A program made the position numbers and the translations under genes. Below are positions 32,106 through 43,090 of a stretch of DNA of 64,000 bases, piece after piece; the first letter of the stretch is position 1; every line of letters begins with the position of its first letter. The notes under the pieces are model-generated. The model was not told the origin of the DNA. It made no database searches and saw only the letters and a program-made list of their open reading frames with translations. Origin of the DNA: Sphagnum compactum (lineage: Eukaryota; Bryophyta; Sphagnopsida; Sphagnales); assembly GCA_965153455.1 (NCBI GenBank), contig OZ234499.1:15496271-15560270 (forward strand). Direction: 5' to 3'.

Positions 32106-34416
32106 CTAAATAAACTTACTGAGAAACTCATATGTTGTGATCATGGAAGTGCCCCAAAGAGACATGCTGAGAAATCGGGGGCCCACCCCTTTGTAAAAAC
32201 CCCACCACCCATCATCTCGAAGCAATTGCTTTACTGTCTGCTTTATTGTGGGTCGTACACCCCCTTCACTTGACATCACCTGCACTTCATCATGTCAATG
32301 TATCAGTCATTTGGTGATATTCTGAGATACCCTGGGAAAATGAAACTGATGCAGTGTCCTCCTGTCAGCATGAGACACCATGTCTCTTCAAACTGGATGA
32401 CCAGAGTTTCCAACTCCTTCCAAACATGGACAACTCTGACTGTAAGATACACCCTATTTCTTCCCTTATGGACTCAAGCCCCTTGATGTAATCTCAGATG
32501 AGTGTTGACATTGCAACAAGTTACCTTGGGTTTTGACTCTTGTTAACATCGTAGAAACTAGCAGTTACTAAAACCGTGACCATGAACCCTAATTGTTACA
32601 CCATAGGGGTGATGCAAGGAAGACTGAAACCACCAGGAAATGATCTAGCATCTAGCCTGAGCTGGTCATACCGCAAGGGTCAAATCCTGGCTGAGCTGCC
32701 AACCCCACAACATTGCAGAGGTGGTATATCTCATAAACCTCTACAAAATATGACTCTAGGACTCCACTTAAACTGAACTGGAAATCCTGGTTTCACAAGT
32801 AGAGAAGTAAGGTGAGCTGTCAGTGCCTGCAGTCGGGTTTTGACAGTGTCCATGGGAGTTGTTGCTAAGGCTGATGTGCCACCAGCTACAACGCCACCAC
32901 AAGCTTGGACTAAGACCACTTCTCCCTGACTTGGTGGCTGCTTCTCCTTACCAGTTCCATAACCAAGATGCCTGCATAAACAACAGAGAGTGAGGAAGCA
33001 TGATTTCTAATCACAGTGAAATATCCACAGGAAACAAGAGAGGATTGCAAACCTCAAACAATTTGGAAGTCAAGGGGGAAACTCTGCTGGTCTTAGCCCT
33101 GTTCTGTATTTCAGTTCCATAAATCAGGCAAAAGGAGTACCATTTGAGATGAGGAGGGTTTTTTTTGTTTGGGGATCAAGGAGGGAGGGGAGTGGAGTTT
33201 GGGGGTTGTGAAAGAGATACCTCCAAATGAGGCGCTGGCTGGATCCATACGCAGCCCACCAAACTGCACTTGATGGAGAGTATGTTAGCACGGACATCCC
33301 AAACCCCCGATATAACCCCCGAATCCCATCTGTTCTCAGGATTTTACGAATAGCATCTATGCTTCCATCATATTTGATGGCTCCTGGTGTGCCTTGCACC
33401 ATTAGTCTCTGACTTACCTGTATTGAGTGGAGCCACACAACAGTGAAAATCAGAAGAAACTACTACAAACTTTGCAAGTGAAAGGCTGCATTGAACAGAA
33501 ATGAATCTCAGCATATGCATTGAGCAGTACAGCACATGTAACCCTACCACATCCAGAGGAACAAAGACAGTTTGAGAAGCCATTGAAGAGACAAGCCCTG
33601 CAAGACCATTGGCTATAGCAGCTGCAGATGTTTCTGGGACATCTAACTTTTCCGTAAGCTTCAATGTTGCAGCTTTCGTAGTCTCTAATGTTGTCAAGAA
33701 TACCATTCTGCTAGGAATGGTGCCGGTTATTATCAAGCCAAAACCCCTGTAAAGGCCTGGTATACCCTCAGATCTAAGAACATGTTTGAAGATAGATAGT
33801 GCTGTTGTGTGAACTGCATCTGCTCTTGCCACTTGCATTCTTGTCTTCAGAACAGAAACAGGGTAGAGGAGTGCCGACACTCCCGAGAACAACCCTGCCC
33901 CTACAACAAAGAACTTGGTCTTGTCAAGCCTGCAAACTACCACACCACTCTTCAGACATCAGATCTGTAGTATATATATATATATATCTAACCATCTCAC
34001 TGGAAATAGCATAAAAGGTCCTACTATCTAAGTCATTCCAATATCTACTCCAAAAGTAAACTACTGAAGTTGAAGAAGAAAGCTCATGTGCCAAAATCCT
34101 TTGCTGTCAGGCTTCATGAACTTGCTCAAAAACCCTATTTGCAGAAGAATCAACAAACCCTTCTTCGTGAAGGTTGTTCACGATGCTTCAAACCCTTGTT
34201 CACGATGCTTCAAACCCTAATTCATGATGCTTCAAACCCGTCTTCATGATGTGTCAAACCCTAATTCATGATGCTTCAAACCCTTCTCCCTGATGCTTCT
34301 TCACATCAGATCAAGAAGGTTGATACGGATAGGTAGTACCTGTCCCAGTTTATTTCGGTTTGAGGAAGAGCAATGCCGGCGGGTGTTCTGTTCTGCGCAG
34401 CAGACATGGACGCCAT
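32106..34416 (-). CDS. SLC25A44: Mitochondrial carrier, SLC25A44 type
   Basis: Five exons (minus): 34416-34340, 33929-33548, 33417-33221, 32971-32827, 32279-32106; 975 nt, 324 aa plus stop, the usual length of a mitochondrial carrier. Three repeats each have a signature after helix 1: YPVSVLKTR, VPLDVVSQR, TPMDTVKTR. The GLYRGFG blocks of repeats 1 and 2 and WGFYKGVGPRF of repeat 3 are also clear, and TEINWDRLDKTKFF near the start is typical of the plant SLC25A44 group. Animal SLC25A44 moves branched-chain amino acids into mitochondria; the plant substrate is inferred only. Repeat 1 has Ser in place of the usual Asp/Glu, a known feature of this subgroup. Intron 4 needs a GC donor (CAG|GCACTG). 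A good GTAAGT donor inside the last exon (after GAGTTTCTCA, near 32118) leaves open an alternative C-terminus. Confidence 0.9.
34182..34305. repeat. 22-bp tandem repeat in carrier intron 1
   Basis: Six units with exact 22-bp spacing, starting at 34182, 34204, 34226, 34248, 34270 and 34292. The unit is GATGCTTCAAACCCTAATTC plus two bases, and it includes a telomere-like AAACCCTAA. Confidence 0.85.
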
Positions 34417-34866
34417 AAGTCCACCACGGCGGCGACTTTCCTCACAGTTGCCGTTTTTGTGTATAGTTTCCTTCTCCTTGGGAAGACGTTTGATTCAGGA
34501 GGAGGAGGAGTAGTCGATAAACCACCACATCTAAGTACTATGCCAATTCTTCACAATTAGAGAGATCGACAGCCTCTCTTCTTCTCCAACTGCTTGGTCT
34601 TGTATCAGAGATCGGGACAGAGAAAAGTTTTCCTTCGATCCCGATTTTCATAGCGCGGCAAAACGCCTCTTCTTCTTATATACTCGGACACAGAAAAGCA
34701 TCCCAGAAAAACGAACAAAGAATGCCGACAATAGTACGCAGCGATCGATTTGTTGTTTTCTCACCTACGTTAACTCCAATATGTGAATTGCATCAAAAGC
34801 TCCTTCAGCAGTAGGATCTCGTCCTCTCGATGAGCAGAGCTCACGACATTATTCACAAATTGCGCC
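34417..34866. promoter_or_regulatory. Upstream region of the mitochondrial carrier
   Basis: Holds the 5' leader and promoter of the minus-strand carrier gene. A plus-strand open frame at 34360-34560 overlaps exon 1 on the wrong strand and is not a gene. A CTTATATACT element at 34675-34684 reads AGTATATAAG on the minus strand, a TATA-box candidate about 260 bp upstream of the start codon. Confidence 0.45.
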
Positions 34867-35005
34867 CCCCACACCCCCCCCCCCCCCCCCCCCCACCACA
34901 AAAAAAAAAAAAAAAAAAACAAACAAACAAAATTGCAAGATCGGTGCTCGAACCCTGGCAAACGAGATTACTAGGTCTAAGAGAAATCACGAATTGCAGC
35001 ACAAA
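34867..35005 (-). mobile_element. Possible tRNA-derived SINE fragment with T/G-rich tail
   Basis: On the minus strand, CCTAGTAATCTCGTTTGCC is followed by AGGGTTCGAGCAC, a good match to a Pol III B box (GGTTCGANNCC), then within 30 nt by a (TTTG)n and poly(T) tail and a run of G. This arrangement is typical of the 3' end of tRNA-like SINEs. No convincing A box is seen, so a truncated copy is likely. Confidence 0.4.
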
Positions 35006-35684
35006 ACTCAAAGAAAATTCACTGAAAAACCGAGAGGAAAAAACCGTTTCGCGACTCCAACAAACAAAAGAGAAAACGAGAAGACTCGCAGTATTTCTTC
35101 CAGAGAAAATTGCCGAGAAAAAATCGAGTCCAAATCGGCGACGATCTTGCGCGTCGTGGTCGTGGAGCTGCTGCTGCTGCGGAGGAAGAAGAACGTCCTC
35201 GGCGCAGCACGCAACCCTAGAAACCCTAACGGGCGCGGGTGGCAACAAAAGCCACCATCCCATGTGAGGGGTCCACAGTAACTTAATTTAATTAATTTAT
35301 TCCCAATAATTATTACACCATTTCATTTTTCTTGCATTGAACTCTATGTTTTTATTTTTATTTTTTTGAATTTTTAAAGTCAACTTAAATGGCCATTTTT
35401 CATAAGTCACATAGGAAGCCCCCTCTAAACGGAGAATATTCTTTTTTTGCATTTGTAAATATTCTTCATCACATGGGTGTTTTGTTAGGGTACTCTTTCC
35501 ACGAGGCTGCTCTGATCTCAGGACACGATTCTGACAACCTAATGGAAAGCCATTGACAAAGAGCTTGTTTCGTACTGCAAGGCATAGTTGCTTTCCATTG
35601 GAGAGCTGCAAGTGCAATGAAATTATGTAATGAATCATTTTGGGAACACATGTTCAAGAAAGGACTGATGTCATTTTATGGTCA
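35006..35684. other. Gap between SINE-like piece and 82-bp repeat
   Basis: GC-richer up to about 35270 (it may be the first exon or promoter of an unrecognised transcript; AACCCTAGAAACCCTAAC at 35211-35228 is telomere-like), then AT-rich. No supported gene. Confidence 0.4.
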
Positions 35685-36094
35685 GTCCAAGTTTTACTCA
35701 GCTCTTGCAATTGATCAATGCTTTGGCTAGTGGGGTTATGAGATGATTGTGAGCACAACTAGAGTAGTCCAAGTTGCACTCAGCTCTTGCAATTGATCAA
35801 TGCTTTGGCTAGTGGGGTTGTGAGATGATTGTGAGCACAATTAGAGTAGTCCAAGTTGCAATTAGCTCTTGCAATTGATCAATGCTTTGGCTACTGGGGT
35901 TGTGAGATGATTGTGAGCACAATTAGAGTAGTCCAAGTTGCACTGAGCTCTTGCAATTGATCAATGCTTTGGCTACTGGGGTTGTGAGATGATTGTGAGC
36001 ACAACTAGAGTAGTCCAAGTTGCACTCAGCTCTTGCAATTGACCAATGTTTTGGCTACTGGGGTTGTGAGATGATTGTGAGCACAACTAGAGTA
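35685..36094. repeat. 82-bp tandem repeat, five copies
   Basis: Units begin at GTCCAAGTT at 35685, 35767, 35849, 35931 and 36013 with constant 82-bp spacing and only a few substitutions between copies (for example CTAGTGGGG or CTACTGGGG). Every unit contains GCAATTGATCAATG and GAGATGATTGTGAGCACAA. No continuous frame runs through all copies. Confidence 0.95.
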
Positions 36095-39000
36095 GATAGG
36101 CTGATGAGTGAACATGTAAGCTCTTAAAGAGCCTGTGTTTGTTTGTTCTCTCGTTGCTTTCAGCTTTCTATGTTCAAAGGGTTTATAGGTAGTCCTTCAC
36201 TTGGCACCCACCCTTATAGCTGTTTATAGACTTCCATTTAGGTTCAAAACGAACAACATAAAATTTTCCAAAGTAAGTGGAATTGTTGAAAAAAAAAAAT
36301 GGTCCAACATCTTGTGAACACATATCCCACCATGTGCAAGCAACCGATGTGCGTGCATTTGTCGATTGAACTTGTTAAAGTTCATAACACAAACAATATC
36401 CCTCCTATTGCCAATGGATGTGAGTTTCATTTCACACAATAATTCCTTTCAAAAAGTCTTTTGGTTTTGACTCTCGGAAGGTTTTTAATTTTGACAAACC
36501 TCATTTATGGTTTTTTAAAAATGGTCAAATAATCAATATATTAGTATGTGATGAGTGATTACCCATTACCAAACATAAAAAGGGTGTCATCTCTGAATAG
36601 AAAGTTTTTAAAACCCACAACCACGAGTTTTAAAAATTGGTCATTTGGTTTTTGGATATCATTGCGTGGTTATCAACCGAACATTGTTTGCTTACATTTA
36701 TGTATAATAGCCGGGTATTTGATTTTTCTAAAGTAAATATCCTTATTTGCAAGATTAAGGTGTTTTTTTTCCTTTTAAAAAATGATACCCACCCAATACT
36801 GGTTTTCACCCATAATCTCCCTAGCCTTTTGAAATAACCTAATCATTATTATTTTTAATTAAAAAAAAAACTGATGGTTCTCTAAATTTGGAATATTTAA
36901 AACAGCCAAACCCCATTGGTTCTTTGAAAAATCAAATTATCACACAACACTAGTTAAAACCCATGCTTGAAATTACACTCAATTTTTAAAAAAAAGATAA
37001 TGTAAGTACTAGGGAATGTTACTTGAAACATGGTTACCTATGGTTTGTTATAATATTCAATCCATCTATGATAGGATTACTTGCTAAAGAGGATCAATCA
37101 AAGTGGTTGGAATCTAAAGCTCTTGGGGTGTTCTCTAATTTTGGTTTGGCCCTTTGGCAACCCTCCTCACAAGCGGAAAATGGTCACATGAGATTATTAT
37201 GTATATAAGACATACTTGTTATAAACTAAACAACTTTTTTTGAAGTTCTTTTTTGTTCACAAAGTTCTTTTTACTCATACTCATAGGACAATTTGATTTT
37301 CTCACCATATTCAGTCAAAAAGGGGTTTTTTAATCCTCAAAAGCATAACGGTATGGATGAACATACGGATTGAACATTCATCTAAATTGTCCCTAATGAT
37401 TTTCACAAAATGGGTGATGTTTAATGGTGTCCCAAAACATCCCCGCATGGTGCAAAAAATGTTCACCATGGTCTTATCAACATAATGGCATCATGACAAG
37501 GCTAGACAAGGATGAACTCATTGATCTAAGTTACTAGTTACTTGAACAAGGCAATTGATGCATGCAAAGTTTCTTTCATTTTTGAACTTGGGCATTATTT
37601 GCATGGATTGCACCCAAATCCTAGGTTATGCATCTTAGATAAGGTTAAATAGTAACAAGGGTGAAGGCCCCTTATTATAATTGTCCTACAAATTTTCTCC
37701 TCCTTTTGAATTCCCAAGAAATATCTATGAAGAGATTTACATTAGGGCAAACTCCAAAAATATTTTACATGAAACATTTGGTATGGTTTTGTTTCTAAAC
37801 TCCAAAACAAGTATATAAAAGCATTTGTTGTAATAAGTGGTATTATTGTACCTACAATTGACAATCAATACTTTTATGTCGAAATAATATTCATTTGAGA
37901 AAAGAAGTTTTGATAGTTTCAAATCAAATGTTTCAAAATTTCAACAATCAAGAGTAAGTACAAAGAGTACACCTTATATTTTGAATTCATGGCAATAATC
38001 TAATGATTGGACAATGGACTATGTTCCAAAGTTGCAAGATCGATTCTCAAAGATTTCGGCAAATGTCATTGAATTTTTTTTGTTTTTTGGCGAAACCTTT
38101 TGAAAATCATTTAACACCAATCATGAGCAAGGTTTTTCTTTTCAATTTTGGAAGGTAGGTGGGTTAGTAATCTTCAACAAGAAGTCTTAGCCAAATTTGG
38201 TAACAAGTTAGAGAGGACATTAGAAGAAATTAAGATTGTTGTGATGTGTTGACGACATGTTTGAATCAAACAAAAAATTTTGTGTGAAACTTTGCTCAAA
38301 TGTGAATTTCTTTGGGGACAAAGGTTTTTTTTGGAATTTTTGAAAAAAATTGTCACGAATGGTTTTTTTGATTGGATTCACCAAATTTAGTTGCCCATTA
38401 GCAATAAGATTATAATTTCTTATATTATCCTATGTGTCTTGTCCTATAGCGAAATTTGGCTAAATCTTAATTTGGATGGTTGCCTACACCACAAAAGTGG
38501 GGAAAAAATACCTAGCTCCAACTTGTCATCTAATTATGACAATTTCAGTTTTTTTTCCCTCAAAATATGGTGACTTTGTAAGATTTTTTTCCAAAAACTC
38601 CTTTGTAAGATTCACGCTATTATTTTTTTATGAAAGGAGAGATTTTTTCATTAAAACAACTACCTGAAAATCTCCTTACAAAATCTTATGAGAAGTCAAA
38701 ACAAAATTCCATTAAAAAAACTCTTTAAAGAGAAAGAGAAATTTTCTTAAAAAATACCAAAAAAATTCCTTGTGAAAATTTATGAGAAATCAAAACAAAA
38801 TGCTATACAAGAATTTTTTTTTAAAAAGAGAGAATTTTTTGATAAAAAAACTTGAAAATCTCCTTGAAATTTTAATGAAAGGTGAATTAATACACCAACC
38901 CAAAAAGAAAATCTTTAAAGAAAGATAATTCAAAAAAAATTGTGAAAAATATCTTTGTAATGAAAAACATGATTAAGAAATTATATATGTAAAAAAAGAG

Positions 39001-40269
39001 ATAATAATCATTTAGAGTTTCCACAACGAAAACCACCACAAAAAAATTGTCCTTGTAACAAAATAATCATTGATTTCTACAAACAAAACCCATTACAACA
39101 AATGCCCTTCCAATAAAAAATCATTTAAAATTTCTTTTAATAGAACATCACAAAACAATGTCTTTGCAATTAAAAAAAACTCATTTGAAGTTTCAAAACC
39201 AAAGAAACACAACATGAACAAGTGTTTTCGAAAAAAAATCATTTGTAGTTTCAACCCCCACCCCCAACAACCACAAGAAAATCAAACAATCACCCATAAA
39301 ATTGCTAGTTTTTTTGGGTGAAAATTAATGTTTTTTCAATAATTGAGATTCGATTCAAGTCCATGTTATTACCTTGGGTGAACTCATGAAAGAAGTATAT
39401 CGTTTTGCTCCCATGATGTTACCATGGTAAAAATTCAAAAAATTATTTCAATTATATTTAAATATTACAAATATTGCATGTTGAGACTAAATCAATTCAA
39501 ATTAAACCTTTTTGTACTTAATGTGGCCATTAAAAACATCTCCAATGGAAGAGGTATGTTGTTTTGTAATGGCAATATATTGCCACTAAAAAATATGGTA
39601 GTTTGACCACAAAAATCATTAATATTGAGAAATAAATTGATGACATTAACAAATTTTGAATTGGGTTCTAGAAATTGAAAGATACCAAGCTTAGCAAATG
39701 ACTTTGTAGCATAATCAAACTATGTTGACCACATGTTTGAAGTGTTTGTTAGTGTTTGTCACAAACTTTGATGGAAACCCAATTCACATGTCATGTTTGG
39801 GTTTTTTGAAAACTTTCACGGAAACCATTAAACCCAATTTGCATGTCTCATTTGTGTATGTCATAAACTTTCATGGGAATCATTGGGATGTTACAATAGT
39901 GTAAAAAAAAACAACAAAAATTGGCAATAAAAATTTTGATCACCCAAATTTGGGTGGAACTAAAGTTATGTATTATGTATTTAAAGTTAATTGAAGCACA
40001 TGACTAGACAATGCACACTAAACTTGATCATATGCAACCAAAAATAGATGAAGAGGGCAACATGAACAATAATTTTGATAGGACTTTCAATCTTAATTTC
40101 AATCAAGTTGATTGAGGCCCTTCATGATCCACAAGTGTTCTACAAGGTTTGATTTTAAATTGAAGTGGGTTTGTGAATTTTCCAACTCTTCAATGCTTTG
40201 CATCTATTGCTAAAAATGTGAGTCCCTGTTTCAACGGTCCTAAATTGATTTGTTTGTTTAAACAAAGGT
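36095..40269. other. AT-rich gene-free stretch
   Basis: About 4 kb of A/T-rich sequence. Open frames of 60-80 codons occur but none has family resemblance. Between 38640 and 39300 there are many variants of AAAATCTCCTT...AAAA and CATTTGAAGTTTC...AAAACC, which suggests old internally repeated sequence. Confidence 0.5.
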
Positions 40270-40925
40270 TCCAAGTTATTATCTTTTTCATTTCTTTCAC
40301 ACTCATATTATGGAAAATCACACAAGCAACCATGATCTTGTAAATTGTATCCATATGTCATAATTTACAATGATTGTGGATGATGGCAAAGTGGGGTTGT
40401 AAAATTCAGAAACACCTTTCAACAAACTTCCTCAGATATTTGTGCATCATTGCAAAACATTCTTTTTTTGCATCTTTTAGCTTGTGTAAGGTTTGCTTAA
40501 AACAAGACCATGGGAGATAGATGTTGTTTGTTGAAAAATATTAGCAAAGGTATGTTCTTCCATTCACAACAAAATTGAAATCATGGTTCGACGTGTTCAA
40601 CAAATAACAAATCAATGGTGATTGGTCTAGAAAGTTGATGTCATTGTTTCCATTGGCCCAAAGAATGTACACATAATTCAAAGGGATTGGTTTATGATTA
40701 CTTCATGTCTGATGGACTTGTATCCATCCTTGTTTTGAAATTGGCCTTGCCACTTCACAACGTAGTGTTTCCACATGTAATGCATGCAATAGAAGCTCAC
40801 AAACATCCTTGGAAATCCTTTCACAACGTTGATATTCAATTGCCTTTCAATGTTAGCTCAAGTGAGCTTCTTAAATACATTGATCAAAACATTGCAAGAG
40901 TCATGCCACGAATTATTTGAGGCAT
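40270..40925 (-). pseudogene. Degenerate PIF/Harbinger transposase
   Basis: Read on the minus strand across frames: CMHYMWKHYVVKWQGQFQNK (near 40700-40790, equivalent to the first catalytic block DCMHW...W.GQ), NGNNDINFLDQSPL (near 40615-40655, second block, NDINVL), YLPWSCFKQTLHKLKDAKKE and then YLRKFVERCF (near 40440-40490, third block, where the catalytic Glu follows RxxV), and MVACVIFHNMSV (near 40300-40340, the usual CIILHNM). The first catalytic Asp is Tyr (FYCMH), and stops and frame changes interrupt it. A dead copy of a plant DDE_4-type transposase. Confidence 0.8.
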
Positions 40926-41631
40926 TCGTACTTTCATAAAATCTTTAATACCCATCCACAATATTTGTGCCTATTTCATACATGAGGTGTTAGAGAATTG
41001 ATATACATTTTTGGATTCCAAGCTTGATTCAAGCTTTTTTATATAATTTAGTTGTTGCAAAATAAAAAACAACACTCTCACAAATGTAATGCATTATTTT
41101 GAAAAAAATCTATTACTCATCCTTTATCGACACTTGAACAACTCCTCACCATACACAACTCCTCACCATACACAATGTGAAAGTGCAAAGTAATCATGAA
41201 AGATCTTATTGTGACCTTACTACCAATCTTTGAGCAAAACCGATGTGTTGAACCACCATGTGTTCTCGGTGCTTTTATTATATTATTTGCAAGTTGTTAC
41301 ATTGCACTAGTCATAAAAAGCTCTTTGATATTTTCATCTTCAATATAATCTTACAATTGCGTTCATTCATGCTGCTATAACCATTTCATAAAGCTTTGTG
41401 TGCAACGACAAGGATGCAAGGTGTGTGTGTGTGCAAGTTTGTGCAAAGAAATGACAATGAAAAATAAACCTCAGATCCCTTGCATTGAATTCCCGATCAA
41501 ATTTTCCATGCAATAGTGGTGTATTGTTGGGGTTCAAAATCAGTCCTACACTACCCAGAATAGAGGAGCAGCTGAGTCGGTCTCAGCTGACATTAAGGTT
41601 CCTCTTTGGCATTTCAACGTTGGAGATGTTC
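40926..41631. other. Gap between Harbinger relic and MITE
   Basis: No gene. Its last bases (TTGGAGATGTTC at 41620-41631) copy the 3' end of the MITE that follows and may be the end of a second element, whose 5' end I could not locate. CACACAACTCCTCACCATA is directly repeated near 41150-41175. Confidence 0.45.
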
Positions 41632-41634
41632 TAA

Positions 41635-42003
41635 GAGCATCTCCGCAGGCGCTCAGTATGTGACTCCAGACAGTAAAATTTATTGCGAAAAAAGTCAGAT
41701 TGTGCCAGTTTAGCTCAGGAAAATTGGTTTCACCAAATTATTCGTGCACCTTGCCGTGGTTGGTAAATGGTGCAACACAGTTGCGCACCTCCAAAAAAGA
41801 ATGTAATTGGACCTGACTGCGACTCAGTATTTCTGATTGGCTGATCACAATGATTGGTCCAGGTGGTTTGCTACTAGTAGTCCCCACGTATGTGCATCCA
41901 GTTACAGTTTTATTGGTGGGGTTGCCCAAAAAAAAAAAACTGCTAAACTTAGACATTTAATTTTATTATCCAGAGTGACAACTGAGCACCGGTGGAGATG
42001 TTC
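41635..42003. mobile_element. Tourist-like MITE (PIF/Harbinger type), 369 bp
   Basis: Ends form 23-bp inverted repeats, 41635-41657 (GAGCATCTCCGCAGGCGCTC...) and 41981-42003 (reverse complement GAACATCTCCACCGGTGCTC...), matching at 19 of 23 positions. It is flanked by a TAA at 41632-41634 and at 42004-42006, the 3-bp target site preferred by PIF/Harbinger elements. There is no coding capacity. The weakly diverged ends suggest it is younger than the relics around it. Confidence 0.85.
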
Positions 42004-42006
42004 TAA

Positions 42007-43090
42007 GAGGCCTCACTCGAAAAAGGTTGCGGTACCAACGTTGGTACCCAACAGTGTTGGGCGGTTATCGCTCCCTTCCCCGGTTCCCATTCCAGTTCCG
42101 AGTCCAGTTCTCAGGACTGAAAACTGACGGGTATCACCAGTTTTTTTGAGAACCGGTATGAAAACCGACCCGCCGGTGGGGTGCTGGTCCATCCTGGCCC
42201 TTGTAACTCAGAGAGGCAAATCCGGGAAAAATTATTACGTACCGAGTAACTGTTAAGTTTCACAGTTAATTACAGTTACCATCGAGTTTAAAATTGGGCT
42301 CCTCGTTCACTTCGATGGGGGAGGTCATGTTTGTTGCGTGTGGCAGGCTAAGCTAGGCCGGCCCGTGGATGGATGGACAGACGGACGGACGGACGGATAG
42401 AAACTGTTTCGTTTCTTCCAATTCCAATGGATGAAAAAGTCTACTTGACTTCTTCCATTCACAACATGGATGCAAACTGTCTGGTTATTTGCATCTTCCA
42501 ACCCGACCATGTTCCCGACCCGTGGATGAATACTGTCTGTTTCGCTTCTTCCAACCCGACCATGTTCCCGACCGTAGATGAAAACTGTCCGTTTTGCTTC
42601 ATCCAGCCCGACCATCTTGGAAGGCCGCCGCAGCAGCTGCAGCAGCCCCTCGCTCGCTCGCTCGCTTCCTTCTTTCCTTTCTGGGGGACAAAGCGCTGGG
42701 GATTCGGAAAGGGGGATTCCGGAACAGGGATTCGGGAATCCAGAAGGAGCGAGAGATTGATGCTGCTGGTGGGTTTGTTTTTGTTTTCCTCAGGAATTGT
42801 TGGAAAGCTCCTTGATTACGTCAAATCATTCATTGTTCCAAACAGAAACAAAAAGAAGAAGAAGGATAAAGCAGCAGCAGAAGAAGAAGAAGAAGGAAAA
42901 AAAGAAGGGATTGCTCTTGTTGTTGTTCCATACATAGCCCAAATGATTGCTGCTGTTGTTGCATAGCTCAAGGGATTGTTGTTGTTGGATAGCCCAATCT
43001 GTGATTTTCTTCAAAATAGATTTTCTGTAAGCGAGGAGCGCAAAGGAGATAGAGAAAACTGCGAGGGCAGAGGACGAGAAGGCTATAAAT
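42007..43090. promoter_or_regulatory. Upstream region and probable 5' leader of the OTU gene
   Basis: Contains an 18-bp perfect palindrome (GGTACCAACGTTGGTACC, 42031-42048), a (GACG)n tract near 42377-42395, degenerate repeats of about 52 bp at 42495-42620 with CCAACCCGACCATGTTCCC, and Lys/Glu-type low complexity (42840-42910). A 197-codon plus-strand frame (42373-42966) covers repeats and low complexity and ends before the OTU start; I treat it as leader sequence. Confidence 0.45.

Noticed and set aside
34853-35281. Several 60-145-codon ORFs on both strands near the C and A homopolymers
   Set aside because: They run through poly(C)/poly(A) and the SINE-like tail; mutual shadows without conserved content.
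42373-42966. 197-codon plus-strand ORF upstream of the OTU gene
   Set aside because: Made of degenerate tandem repeats and Lys/Glu low complexity; no conserved domain, and it lies in the expected promoter/leader.
43083-43089. TATAAAT motif immediately before the OTU ATG
   Set aside because: It is too close to the start codon to be a TATA box for this transcript, unless translation starts further downstream.
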